From Roseomonas sp. (GTDB taxonomy: Bacteria > Pseudomonadota > Alphaproteobacteria > Acetobacterales > Acetobacteraceae), in the NCBI GenBank assembly GCA_020249285.1, contig JADCFX010000009.1, forward strand, positions 1 to 64,000: DNA of 64,000 nt, given 5' to 3'. This document shows, piece after piece, positions 1-7,864 of this stretch. A program made the translations under genes and the position numbers. How positions within the stretch are numbered: position 1 is the first letter of the stretch; every line of letters begins with the position of its first letter. The notes under the pieces were generated by a model. The model was not told the DNA's origin and did not search any database. It worked only from the letters and a program-made list of their open reading frames with translations.

Positions 1-1
1 C

Positions 2-1474
2 AATCTCGGCGGGCAGGACATTGAAACCCTGACCGAGGCCTTCCGCGCCCAGGATGCGGCGGGCGATCAGCCGACCTGCTTCATTGCCTATACCATCAAG
101 GGCATGGGCCTGCCTTTCGCCGGGCATAAGGACAATCACGCCGGGCTGATGACGAAGGAGCAGATGGAAGGCTTCCGCGCCGCCATGCGCATCCGCCCTG
201 GCCATGAATGGGATGAATTCGAAGGGCTTGATGTGCCCGAGGAAGAATTGCGCGACTTCCTGGCCAGCATTGATTTCGCGAAGCCCCTATCCCCCCAGGG
301 CCGCGCCCTGCAATCGCCCGTGATCCATGTGCCGGACCGCTTCCCCACGCCGCGTGTGCCGGCAGGGCGCAAGCACTCCACCCAGGCCGCCTTTGGTGAG
401 ATTTTGGCCGAGATTGGCCGTGGGCAGGGGGAGAATGCTGAACTTGCGAAGCGCATCGTCACTACCAGCCCGGATGTGACGGTTTCCACCAATCTCGGCC
501 CCTGGGTGAACCGGCGCGGCATTTTTGACCGCCACATGAAGAATGACGTGTTCCGCGATGCCAAGCTGGCCTCGGCCCAGCGCTGGGGCATGTCGCCGGA
601 AGGGCAGCATGTGGAATTGGGCATTGCGGAACAAAATCTGTTCCTGCTGTTGGCGGGCCTCGGCTTGGCCGACCGGCTGTATGGTGCGCGGCTTTTGCCG
701 GTGGGCACAGTCTATGACCCCTTCGTCAATCGTGGCCTGGATGCGCTGATTTATGCCTGCTATCAGGATGCGCGGTTTCTCTTGGTTTCAACGCCTTCTG
801 GCCTGACCTTGGCACCAGAAGGCGGCCAGCACCAAAGCGTCAATACGCCTTTGATCGGGATGGCGCAGGATAGGCTGGTTGCCTATGAACCCGCCCATGC
901 CGATGAATTGGCGATCCTGATGCGCCATGCCTTTCATCACATGCAAAAGCCCGATGGCTCGGCGGTCTGGCTTAGGCTTTCCACACGCGGGCTGGAGCAG
1001 CCCGAACGTAACCTTGATCCTGCCGCGGTGATTGCCGGCGCCTATTGGGTGGTGCCGCCCGCACCCGGGGCGGGTTTTGCGCTGGCCTATCAGGGCGCGC
1101 TGGAGCCGGAAGCTGCGGCGGCGTTTGCGACGATCAAGGAAGACATCCCCGAAGCCGGGCTGTTGGCCATTACCAGCCCGGACAAGCTGCACACGGATTG
1201 GCTCGCGGCACGGCGCAAGGCGCGCGCTGGGTTCGGGGCGCCAAGCTGGATTGAGACCCTGCTGGCGCCGCTGGCCCCTGGCGCTGCCATGGTGACGTTG
1301 CTGGATGGCCACCCGGCGGCCCATGCCTGGCTGGGTTCCGTGCGCGGGCAGAAGGTGGTGCCGCTTGGCGTGGACCGCTTCGGCCAGGCCGGCGATATCC
1401 CTGACCTTTACCGGGAATATGGGCTGGATGAAGCCGCCATTCTGGATGCCTGCGCCCAGGCCTTGGTGTCGTGA
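2..1474 (+). CDS. Homodimeric pyruvate dehydrogenase E1 / transketolase-like enzyme, 3' part
   Basis: The reading frame is already open at base 2, so the gene begins before the window; about 490 C-terminal residues are visible. The end of the thiamine-diphosphate domain shows an AceE-like TIKGMG segment followed by KDNHAGLMT. The pyrimidine domain contains LGIAEQNLFLLLAGLG, where the Glu in IAEQN is the expected cofactor-activating residue, and a transketolase-type C-terminal domain follows. AceE proteins are about 890 aa, so roughly half is missing here. The family catalyses ThDP-dependent 2-oxoacid decarboxylation or ketol transfer in the cytoplasm. Whether this copy is true AceE or one of the shorter transketolase-like paralogues cannot be settled without the N-terminus. 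The stop is followed by 84 bases and then tRNA-Leu. Confidence 0.8.
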   Translation, partial: NLGGQDIETLTEAFRAQDAAGDQPTCFIAYTIKGMGLPFAGHKDNHAGLMTKEQMEGFRAAMRIRPGHEWDEFEGLDVPEEELRDFLASIDFAKPLSPQGRALQSPVIHVPDRFPTPRVPAGRKHSTQAAFGEILAEIGRGQGENAELAKRIVTTSPDVTVSTNLGPWVNRRGIFDRHMKNDVFRDAKLASAQRWGMSPEGQHVELGIAEQNLFLLLAGLGLADRLYGARLLPVGTVYDPFVNRGLDALIYACYQDARFLLVSTPSGLTLAPEGGQHQSVNTPLIGMAQDRLVAYEPAHADELAILMRHAFHHMQKPDGSAVWLRLSTRGLEQPERNLDPAAVIAGAYWVVPPAPGAGFALAYQGALEPEAAAAFATIKEDIPEAGLLAITSPDKLHTDWLAARRKARAGFGAPSWIETLLAPLAPGAAMVTLLDGHPAAHAWLGSVRGQKVVPLGVDRFGQAGDIPDLYREYGLDEAAILDACAQALVS

Positions 1475-1558
1475 AGTCATTTTGAAATAACCTCACTTGG
1501 AAAGCGCCAAGGCATGGGCTAAAGCCCTGCCTCCGATCGCGGCGCGGCGCCGTTCGGC

Positions 1559-1643
1559 GCGGGCGTGGTGGAATTGGTAGACACGCCGGATTTAGGTTCC
1601 GGTGGCGCAAGCCTTGGGGGTTCGAGTCCCTTCGCCCGCACCA
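1559..1643 (+). tRNA. tRNA-Leu (anticodon TAG)
   Basis: This is an 85-base class II tRNA with an encoded CCA end. The acceptor arms GCGGGCG (1559-1565) and CGCCCGC (1633-1639) pair perfectly. The anticodon stem CCGGA/TCCGG encloses the loop TTTAGGT, giving anticodon TAG at 1593-1595. A long variable arm and the T-loop TTCGAGT are present. It sits between the E1-like gene and the trigger factor gene, both on the same strand. Confidence 0.97.
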
Positions 1644-1695
1644 CCGGCGCCGCCGCGGCCTTTTGTTTCTCTAGCTTGGGATGGACGATCCTCCG

Positions 1696-3546
1696 ATGCA
1701 GGTTAATGAGCTCGCGCATGAAGGTTTGAAGCGCGCCTATTCCGTGACGCTTCCGGCGGGCGATATCGCCACCAGCCGCGAAAAGCGCCTTTCCGAAATC
1801 GCCAAGACGGTTTCGCTGCCGGGCTTCCGCCCGGGCAAGGTGCCGCTTTCCATTGTGCGCCAGCGCTACGGCACTGCCGTGATGGGTGAAGTGCTGGAAG
1901 AATCCGTGGGTGATGCGTCCCGCAAGGTCGTCAGCGATCGTGGCCTGAAGCCCGCGCTGCAACCTAAGATCGAGGTGACGAATTTCCCCGATGGCGGTGA
2001 CCTTGAATTCCGGATGGAATTGGAAGTGCTGCCGGATGTGCCGATGCCGGATTTTTCGGGCATTGAGTTGGAACGCCTGCGCGCTGAGCCTTCCGATGAG
2101 GAAGTGGGAAAAATCCTGGAAACGCTCGCGACGCGCAACGGCGAATTGACTGACGTGACCGAAGGCCGCCCTGCCACCAAGGGCGAGGTGATGGTGTGCG
2201 ATTTCGCCGGCTCCGTGGTGCCAGATTTGCTGACCAATGGCCCGGCCCTTGGGGCTGTGCCCGGTATTCCGGGCCAAGCGCCGCGCGGTTGGGAAATTGG
2301 GCTTTCGGGTGGCCTTAAGTCCGAAATCGCCGCCATCGGCACGGATGAGGCTTTGCCCTATTTCGATCTTCGCGTGAGCGGCACGACCAGTGACGCTGGC
2401 TGGGTGCAGGTGTTCCTGGAAGGTGCGAAGGGCATTGCCGCCGCGCCGGGTGCCACGCAAAGCTTGATGGTCAGCACCAAACTGGCTGGCGGCAGCCTGC
2501 CGGAAGGCACTCAGGGGAAGCTTGGCTTCAATTTCTATAGCTTGGGCCAGGACAGCGTTGATTTCCTCGATATGCAGCGTGAGGGTTTTGATGTGACGGC
2601 CGGGCGCAGCACGCTTGCCTTCACCTTCCCCAACCAGGCTGAAATCGGCGCCTGCAGGCCCTTCATTTACCTGCATGGCATGCCGGCGGGTGCGGCGGTG
2701 GAATTCACGCTGCGCATTGGCCCGGCGCGGTTGATTGCAGGTACGGAAGAACCCGCACTGGCGCCTTTCGCCGGTGGGTCTGCGAGCGACATGCCAATTG
2801 AAGTCGGCGGCCCTGGCTTCATCCCGGGCTTCACCGAACAGATGGAAGGCATGTCTGTTGGCGATAGCCGCGATATCCAGGTGGTCTTCCCGCTGGATTA
2901 CGGCTCGGCGGAATTGGCTGGCAAGCGCGCGCTATTCTCTATCACGGCGAAAAAGCTGCAGCAGCGCGTGCCGCGCGCCATTGATGATGAATTGGCGAAG
3001 ACTGTCGGCCAGGCCGATCTTGCCGCCCTGCAAGCCCAGGTGAAGGAAGGCTTGCAGCGCGAATATGATGGCATGGCCCGCATGCGGCTCAAGCGCGCGC
3101 TTCTCGACAAGCTCGCGGATCAGGCGAGCTTCCCCGTGCCGGAAGGCATGGTGGATGGCGAATTCAGCCAGATCTGGCAGCGCGTGGAAGCGGATTTGAA
3201 GGCTGGGCGCCTCGATTCCGATGACCAGGGCAAGGATGAGGCGACTTTGCGCGACGAATATCGCGGCATCGCCCAGCGCCGCATCCGGCTTGGCCTGCTG
3301 CTGTCTGAAATCGGGCGGACCAACAACATCCAGGTGACGCCGGATGAGCTGAGCGGTGCTTTGCGTCAGGAAGCCATGCGTTACCGTGGCCAGGAACAAC
3401 AGGTGATTGATTTCTTCCGCAAGAATCCCGAAGCGATGGAGAACCTCCGCGCGCCGATTTTTGAGGAAAAGGTTGTTGATTTCATTCTGGAACTCGCCAA
3501 GGTGGCCGAGCGTCAGGTGAAGCCTGAGGAATTATCGGAAGCCTGA
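1696..3546 (+). CDS. tig: Trigger factor (ribosome-associated chaperone) with a large insertion in the PPIase domain
   Basis: Trigger factor binds the ribosome at the peptide exit and folds nascent chains; it has a ribosome-binding domain, an FKBP-type PPIase domain and a helical chaperone domain. With the start at 1696 (MQVNE) the ribosome-binding signature GFRPGKVP falls at residues 43-50, the same numbering as in E. coli, which favours this start over the ATG at 1681. The protein is 616 aa against about 430-450 for the family. The extra length is one block near residues 174-352. It splits the PPIase motif that normally runs DF(T/A)GSVDG-E-F-GG: DFAGSV lies before the block and PFAGGSASDMP after it. 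Removing the block leaves about 440 residues, a normal trigger factor. The helical C-terminal domain looks intact. A strong terminator follows. Confidence 0.95.
   Translation: MQVNELAHEGLKRAYSVTLPAGDIATSREKRLSEIAKTVSLPGFRPGKVPLSIVRQRYGTAVMGEVLEESVGDASRKVVSDRGLKPALQPKIEVTNFPDGGDLEFRMELEVLPDVPMPDFSGIELERLRAEPSDEEVGKILETLATRNGELTDVTEGRPATKGEVMVCDFAGSVVPDLLTNGPALGAVPGIPGQAPRGWEIGLSGGLKSEIAAIGTDEALPYFDLRVSGTTSDAGWVQVFLEGAKGIAAAPGATQSLMVSTKLAGGSLPEGTQGKLGFNFYSLGQDSVDFLDMQREGFDVTAGRSTLAFTFPNQAEIGACRPFIYLHGMPAGAAVEFTLRIGPARLIAGTEEPALAPFAGGSASDMPIEVGGPGFIPGFTEQMEGMSVGDSRDIQVVFPLDYGSAELAGKRALFSITAKKLQQRVPRAIDDELAKTVGQADLAALQAQVKEGLQREYDGMARMRLKRALLDKLADQASFPVPEGMVDGEFSQIWQRVEADLKAGRLDSDDQGKDEATLRDEYRGIAQRRIRLGLLLSEIGRTNNIQVTPDELSGALRQEAMRYRGQEQQVIDFFRKNPEAMENLRAPIFEEKVVDFILELAKVAERQVKPEELSEA
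2218..2751 (+). other. In-frame inserted module inside trigger factor
   Basis: These bases encode about 178 residues that trigger factors do not normally have. The module begins VPDLLTNGPALGAVPG and ends near EFTLRIGPARL. It is rich in alternating hydrophobic residues and Gly/Thr/Ser, with motifs such as YFDLRVSGTTS, as expected of a beta-sandwich. The pattern (an N-terminal L-N-P/G-A-G-PG segment, a central aromatic-D-L/V-R-V segment, a terminal TLRIG-P-L) resembles carbohydrate-binding-like modules of phage tail proteins as I remember them; this likeness is inference. Codon use is not visibly different from the host gene, and no direct repeats flank the block. Confidence 0.75.
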
Positions 3547-3567
3547 GCCGGTCCGCCGGAAAGGCTG

Positions 3568-3600
3568 AAAAGGGCAGGGGGCAACCTCTGCCCTTTTTTT
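3568..3600 (+). terminator. Rho-independent terminator of tig
   Basis: GGGCAG (3572-3577) pairs with CTGCCC (3588-3593), and the hairpin is followed by a run of seven T. It lies 22 bases after the trigger factor stop codon. Confidence 0.9.
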
Positions 3601-3659
3601 GTTCAGTGAGACCGGTGGTAATTTTTGTTGGGAATTGAGGGGGGTGGCTTGCAGGAAGG

Positions 3660-3708
3660 CCACGCCTCGCATAGGAATGACTCAAAGAGGCGTGGCGGTA
3701 TCAACCGC
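3660..3708 (+). promoter_or_regulatory. Two adjacent hairpins in the leader of the liv-type operon
   Basis: CCACGCCTC (3660-3668) pairs perfectly with GAGGCGTGG (3687-3695). Immediately after it GCGGT (3695-3699) can pair with ACCGC (3704-3708). The pair lies between the tig terminator and the first transporter gene, so it would be in the 5' leader of that mRNA. No known riboswitch class is recognised and no T-run follows. A purine-rich Shine-Dalgarno region (AGAGGGGGG) comes directly after. Confidence 0.45.
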
Positions 3709-3734
3709 TGCATAAGAGGGGGGGCTTGGTTCAG

Positions 3735-4505
3735 GTGTCTGATACCATCCTTGAAACGGTAGGGCTTACCAAGGAATTCCGGGGATTCGTCGCGGTCAGC
3801 GACGTGAACCTGAACGTCCGCCGGGGCACCATCCACGGCTTGATCGGCCCGAATGGCGCCGGGAAGACCACTTGCTTTAACATGCTGACGAAATTCCTGC
3901 CGCCGACCCGTGGCGCCATCCGCTATGATGGTCGCGACATCACGGGCATGAAGGCAGCCGAAGTGGCGCGCCTTGGCCTGGTGCGGAGTTTTCAGATCTC
4001 CGCCGTGTTCCCGCATCTGACCGTGCTTGAAAATGTGCGCGTTTCCTTGCAACGCGCCCGTGGTGGTTCTTTCGATTTCTGGCGGTCCGATTCGGTCTTG
4101 CGCAAGTTTGATGCGCGGGCCGAGGAATTGCTGGCCGATGTGGGCCTGACCGAATGGATGCATCTGACCGCGGGTGAATTGCCCTATGGGCGCAAGCGCG
4201 CCTTGGAAATTGCAACCACGCTGGCACTTGATCCGGTCATGATGCTGCTGGATGAACCAACCGCCGGCATGGCGCATGATGATGTGGACCGCGTGGTGGC
4301 GCTGGTGAAGCGTGTATCCGTGGGCCGCACGGTGCTGCTGGTGGAACACAATCTTCGCGTCGTGCAGGGGCTTTGCGATACCATCACCGTGCTCGCGCGC
4401 GGCAGTGTGCTGGCGGAAGGCGACTACGCCGCCGTATCGCGCAACCCGGATGTGATTGCTGCCTATCTTGGTTCGGAAGCCCCGACGGAGGCCGCCCATG
4501 GCTGA
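3735..4505 (+). CDS. livG: Branched-chain amino acid-type ABC transporter ATP-binding protein (LivG-like)
   Basis: One of two ATPases of a HAAT-family importer, acting on the cytoplasmic face of the membrane. Seen in order: Walker A GPNGAGKTT (residues 38-46), the degenerate LivG-type signature ELPYGRKRALEIA, Walker B VMMLLDEPTAGM and the switch His in LLVEHN. The chosen start is GTG 3735, about ten bases after the AGAGGGGGG ribosome-binding stretch; an in-frame TTG at 3726 sits too close to that stretch. It is the first gene of a six-gene operon and overlaps the next gene by eight bases. The substrate class (amino acids, amides or short-chain compounds) cannot be read from the ATPase. Confidence 0.9.
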   Translation: MSDTILETVGLTKEFRGFVAVSDVNLNVRRGTIHGLIGPNGAGKTTCFNMLTKFLPPTRGAIRYDGRDITGMKAAEVARLGLVRSFQISAVFPHLTVLENVRVSLQRARGGSFDFWRSDSVLRKFDARAEELLADVGLTEWMHLTAGELPYGRKRALEIATTLALDPVMMLLDEPTAGMAHDDVDRVVALVKRVSVGRTVLLVEHNLRVVQGLCDTITVLARGSVLAEGDYAAVSRNPDVIAAYLGSEAPTEAAHG

Positions 4506-5241
4506 TGTGATGACAGCGCCCGCCGGCGCCAAGGCGAGCACTGGCGCGCTGATGGAAATCCGCGGGCTTGAGGCCTGGTATGGCGAAAGCCACGTATTGC
4601 ACGGCGTGGATATTGATATCCGCGAAGGCGAAGTGGTGACGCTGCTTGGCCGCAATGGCGCGGGCAAGACATCCACGCTGCGTTCCATCATGGGGCTGGT
4701 GCCGCGCCGCACCGGTTCGGTGAAGTATGACGGCAAGGAATTCGTCAATGCGCGCCCCGATGTGATTGCGCGTGCCGGCATTGCCTATTGCCCTGAGGAG
4801 CGCGGCATTTTTGCCTCGCTCGATGTCACGGAAAATCTGATGCTGCCGCCAACGGTGCGCCCGGGTGGGATGCCCTTGGATGAAATCTACACCCTGTTTC
4901 CGAATTTGAAGGAAAGGGCGCGCAGCCAAGGCACGAAGCTTTCGGGTGGTGAGCAGCAGATGCTCGCCATCGCGCGCATTCTGCGTACCGGCGCGCGGCT
5001 TTTGCTGCTGGATGAGCCCTCAGAAGGTCTGGCGCCGGTGATTGTGCAGCAGATCGGGCGCACCATCCGCGAATTGAAGAAACGCGGCTTTACCGTGCTG
5101 TTGGTGGAGCAGAATTTCCGCTTCGCGCAGACGGTCGCTGATCGGCATTACGTGATGGAACATGGTCGCGTGGTGGATATGGTTGCGAATGAGGACCTGA
5201 ATGCCTCGCTCGATCGGTTGCATCAGTATCTTGGGGTTTAA
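4498..5241 (+). CDS. livF: Branched-chain amino acid-type ABC transporter ATP-binding protein (LivF-like)
   Basis: Second ATPase of the importer, partner of LivG. Walker A GRNGAGKTS, signature LSGGEQQMLAIARIL, Walker B RLLLLDEPSEGLAP and the switch His region are all intact. The start at 4498 overlaps the livG stop as ATGGCTGA, an arrangement that usually couples translation. A longer upstream reading exists but its N-terminus is arginine-rich and unlike the family. The length of 247 residues fits LivF. A short inverted repeat (CTGCGC 5248-5253 with GCGCAG 5263-5268) follows in the 51-base gap before the binding-protein gene and might lower or protect downstream transcript. Confidence 0.9.
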   Translation: MADVMTAPAGAKASTGALMEIRGLEAWYGESHVLHGVDIDIREGEVVTLLGRNGAGKTSTLRSIMGLVPRRTGSVKYDGKEFVNARPDVIARAGIAYCPEERGIFASLDVTENLMLPPTVRPGGMPLDEIYTLFPNLKERARSQGTKLSGGEQQMLAIARILRTGARLLLLDEPSEGLAPVIVQQIGRTIRELKKRGFTVLLVEQNFRFAQTVADRHYVMEHGRVVDMVANEDLNASLDRLHQYLGV

Positions 5242-5292
5242 GCCTGGCTGCGCTGTTTGCCGGCGCAGTGAAACAATAAAGGGAGACAACAA

Positions 5293-6519
5293 ATGAGCCT
5301 TTCACGTCGTAATATCCTCGCCGGAGCAGCCGCCACTGGTGCGCTGCCGCTCTCTCTCGCCCGCGCGCAGGCGGCGAATACCATTCGCATTGGTGTCATG
5401 ACTGATATGTCAGGCACCTATCGCGACAATACGGGCCCGACTTCGGTTGCTGCCGCGCGCGAAGCCGCTTCCGAATTCGGCGCAAGCCATGGTTTCCGTA
5501 TAGAAATCATCGAGGCTGATCACCAGAACCGCCCGGATGTCGGCGTCAATCTGGCGCGGCAATGGTATGACCAGGGCGTGGACCTGATCATTGATGTGCC
5601 GACTTCTTCCGTGGGTCTCGCCGTCTCCGGCGTCGCGCGGGAAAAGAACAAGGCCTATATCAATGTCGGTTCAGCCACGGCTGACATGACCGGTGCGCAA
5701 TGCAGCCCGAATACCATTCATTGGGCCTATGATACCTTCATGTTGGCACGCTCAACCGGTGGCGCCACTGTGCGCGCGGGTGGGGATACGTGGTTCTTCA
5801 TCACCGCTGACTACGCCTTTGGCCATGCGCTGGAACGCGATACGGCGAATTTTGTGCGTAGCGCCGGTGGGCGCATCTTGGGGCAGGTGCGCACACCTTT
5901 CCCTGGCACCACCGATTTCTCGGCTTTCCTCCTGCAGGCGCAGGCTTCCCGCGCCAAGGTCATCGGCCTTGCGAATGCTGGCGCCGATACGCAGAATTGC
6001 GTGAAGCAAGCGGCGGAATTCGGCCTGACGCGGCGCGGCATCAAGCTTGCCTCCTTGCTGCTGTTCGTGAATGACGTGCATGGCATGGGGCTGCAAACGG
6101 CGCAGGGGCTGGTCTGCACCGAAAGCTTCTATTGGGATCTGAATGACAAGACCCGCGCCTGGACGGAACGGATGCTGCGCCGCATTCCGAACAACTACCC
6201 GAACATGATCCATGCCGGCGTGTATTCGGGAACGCTGCACTTCCTGAAGACCGTGGCGGCCATGGGCGTGCCCGCAGCCAAGGCTTCCGGGCTTGACCTG
6301 GTGAACCGGATGAAGGCGCAGCCTTCGGAAGATGAACTGTTCGGTAAGGCTACCATCCGTCCGGATGGACGGCGCCTGATCCCTTCCTACCTGTTTGAGG
6401 TAAAGACGCCCGCCGAAAGCACGAAGCCGTGGGATTACTACAAGCTTCTGCAAACCACGCCGGCCGAGGAAGCCTTCCGCCCGATCGGTGAAGGCGGCTG
6501 CGCCCTGGTCCGTTCCTGA
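5293..6519 (+). CDS. Periplasmic substrate-binding protein of the HAAT-type ABC importer, copy 1
   Basis: A 408-residue type I periplasmic binding protein (Peripla_BP_6 type). The N-terminus begins SLSRRNILAGAAATGALPL and ends ARAQA, a twin-arginine-like export signal with an Ala-x-Ala cleavage site near residue 27. The mature part starts with ANTIRIGVMTDMSGTYRD, the usual first strand and ligand loop of the family. A ribosome-binding site AAAGGGAGA precedes the start. Strong paralogy to the next gene and to the gene at 26078 is visible, for example in the shared FFITADYAFGHALERDT. The ligand is unknown; related proteins bind leucine, urea, amides or aromatic acids. Confidence 0.9.
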   Translation: MSLSRRNILAGAAATGALPLSLARAQAANTIRIGVMTDMSGTYRDNTGPTSVAAAREAASEFGASHGFRIEIIEADHQNRPDVGVNLARQWYDQGVDLIIDVPTSSVGLAVSGVAREKNKAYINVGSATADMTGAQCSPNTIHWAYDTFMLARSTGGATVRAGGDTWFFITADYAFGHALERDTANFVRSAGGRILGQVRTPFPGTTDFSAFLLQAQASRAKVIGLANAGADTQNCVKQAAEFGLTRRGIKLASLLLFVNDVHGMGLQTAQGLVCTESFYWDLNDKTRAWTERMLRRIPNNYPNMIHAGVYSGTLHFLKTVAAMGVPAAKASGLDLVNRMKAQPSEDELFGKATIRPDGRRLIPSYLFEVKTPAESTKPWDYYKLLQTTPAEEAFRPIGEGGCALVRS

Positions 6520-6547
6520 GTGCAACAAAAAAAGGTGAGGAAGCGTC

Positions 6548-7783
6548 ATGACAAGAACGAGGCGTAGCGTTCTCGGGGGTGCCGCTGCTGGCGGCGCTGC
6601 CCTTGGTGGCTTGCCATGGCGCTCTGCCCGCGCGCAGGCCGCGAATACCATCCGAATCGGCGTGCTGAACGACATGTCCGGGCCTTACCGCGACATCAGC
6701 GGCCCCTATGGTTTGGAGTGTACGCGCCAGGCGGTTCAGGAGTTCGGCAACCGCGGCTTCAATGTCGAAATCATCAATGCCGATCACCAAAACCGTCCTG
6801 ATGTTGGCGTGAATATTGCCCGCCAATGGTATGATCAGGGCGTGGACATGGTCATTGATGTGCCGACATCTTCGGTCGGGCTCGCGGTAGCCAATATCGC
6901 GCGGGAAAAGAACAAGGTCTGCGTCAATACCGGTTCCGCGACATCCGACCTGACTGGCCCGGCCTGCACGCCCAATACCGTGCATTGGATGTATGATACC
7001 TACATGCTGGCGAAATCCACTGGTGGCGCCATGGTGCGCGCGGGTGGCGATAGCTGGTTCTTCATCACCGCCGATTACGCCTTTGGTCATGCTCTGGAAC
7101 GCGATACGGCGAATTTCGTGCGGAATGCCGGTGGCCGTGTGATGGGGCAGGTGCGTTATCCCTTCCCGGCGACGACTGATTTCTCATCCTTCCTGGTGCA
7201 GGCTCAGGCTTCGCGAGCGAAGGTGATCGGCATGGCCAATGCCGGGGCGGATACAATCAATACCGTGAAGCAGGCGGCGGAGTTTGGTATTACGCGCCGT
7301 GGCGTGAAGCTTGCGGCGCTGCTGATGTTCCTTCCAGATGTGCATGCGCTTGGCCTGCAAACCGCGCAGGGGCTGATCCTGACAGAAAGCTTCTATTGGG
7401 ATTTGAATGACCGCACGCGCGCCATTTCTGAAAGGCTGCGCCCGAGGTTGCGCGATGTACGGCCCAATATGGCGTCCATCGCCAATTACTCCGGCGCGCT
7501 GCATTACCTGAAGGCGATTGCCGATATGGGTGTGCCTGCTTCCAAGGCATCCGGTGCTGAGGTTGTGGCCCGCATGAAGGCTATCCCCTGCGATGATGAC
7601 GCCTTCGGCCCAGGCACTATCCGCGCCGATGGTCGCAAGCTTTGCCCTTCTTACCTGTTTGAGGTGAAGGCGCCTTCCGAAAGTCGCGGGCCTTTTGATT
7701 ACTATAAGCTGCTGCAAACCACGCCGGCGGACGAAGCGTTCCGCCCGATGAATGAGGGCAATTGCCCCCTGGTCCGGACCTGA
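6548..7783 (+). CDS. Periplasmic substrate-binding protein of the HAAT-type ABC importer, copy 2
   Basis: A 411-residue paralogue of the preceding gene. The signal peptide starts TRTRRSVLGGAAAGGAAL, a twin-arginine-like motif, and ends ARAQA. The mature protein begins ANTIRIGVLNDMSGPYRD. It keeps the shared core FFITADYAFGHALERDT and the C-terminal pattern DYYKLLQTTP-DEAFRP. An AAAGGTGAGGAAG ribosome-binding region precedes the start. Two binding proteins beside one pair of permeases suggest an importer with a widened ligand range, which is inference. The 81-base gap to livH holds a hairpin. Confidence 0.9.
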   Translation: MTRTRRSVLGGAAAGGAALGGLPWRSARAQAANTIRIGVLNDMSGPYRDISGPYGLECTRQAVQEFGNRGFNVEIINADHQNRPDVGVNIARQWYDQGVDMVIDVPTSSVGLAVANIAREKNKVCVNTGSATSDLTGPACTPNTVHWMYDTYMLAKSTGGAMVRAGGDSWFFITADYAFGHALERDTANFVRNAGGRVMGQVRYPFPATTDFSSFLVQAQASRAKVIGMANAGADTINTVKQAAEFGITRRGVKLAALLMFLPDVHALGLQTAQGLILTESFYWDLNDRTRAISERLRPRLRDVRPNMASIANYSGALHYLKAIADMGVPASKASGAEVVARMKAIPCDDDAFGPGTIRADGRKLCPSYLFEVKAPSESRGPFDYYKLLQTTPADEAFRPMNEGNCPLVRT

Positions 7784-7808
7784 CATGACACTTGGCCTAT
7801 CCACTTCG

Positions 7809-7838
7809 CGCCCCGCCCATGGCATCCGCCATGGGGCG
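7809..7838 (+). other. Intra-operon hairpin between binding-protein and permease genes
   Basis: CGCCCC (7809-7814) pairs with GGGGCG (7833-7838), with an inner stem ATGGC/GCCAT closing the loop ATCC; a four-base bulge separates the two stems. There is no T-run, so it is more likely a transcript-stabilising or partial attenuating structure than a full terminator. Confidence 0.45.
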
Positions 7839-7864
7839 TCGGTGCCCTGAGGGAAATTCTCCGC

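Noticed and set aside
1559..2751. tRNA-Leu as an integration site for an element that delivered the trigger factor insert
   Set aside because: No integrase, no second copy of the tRNA 3' end and no element boundary is seen; the insert is in frame inside a gene, which site-specific tRNA integration does not explain.
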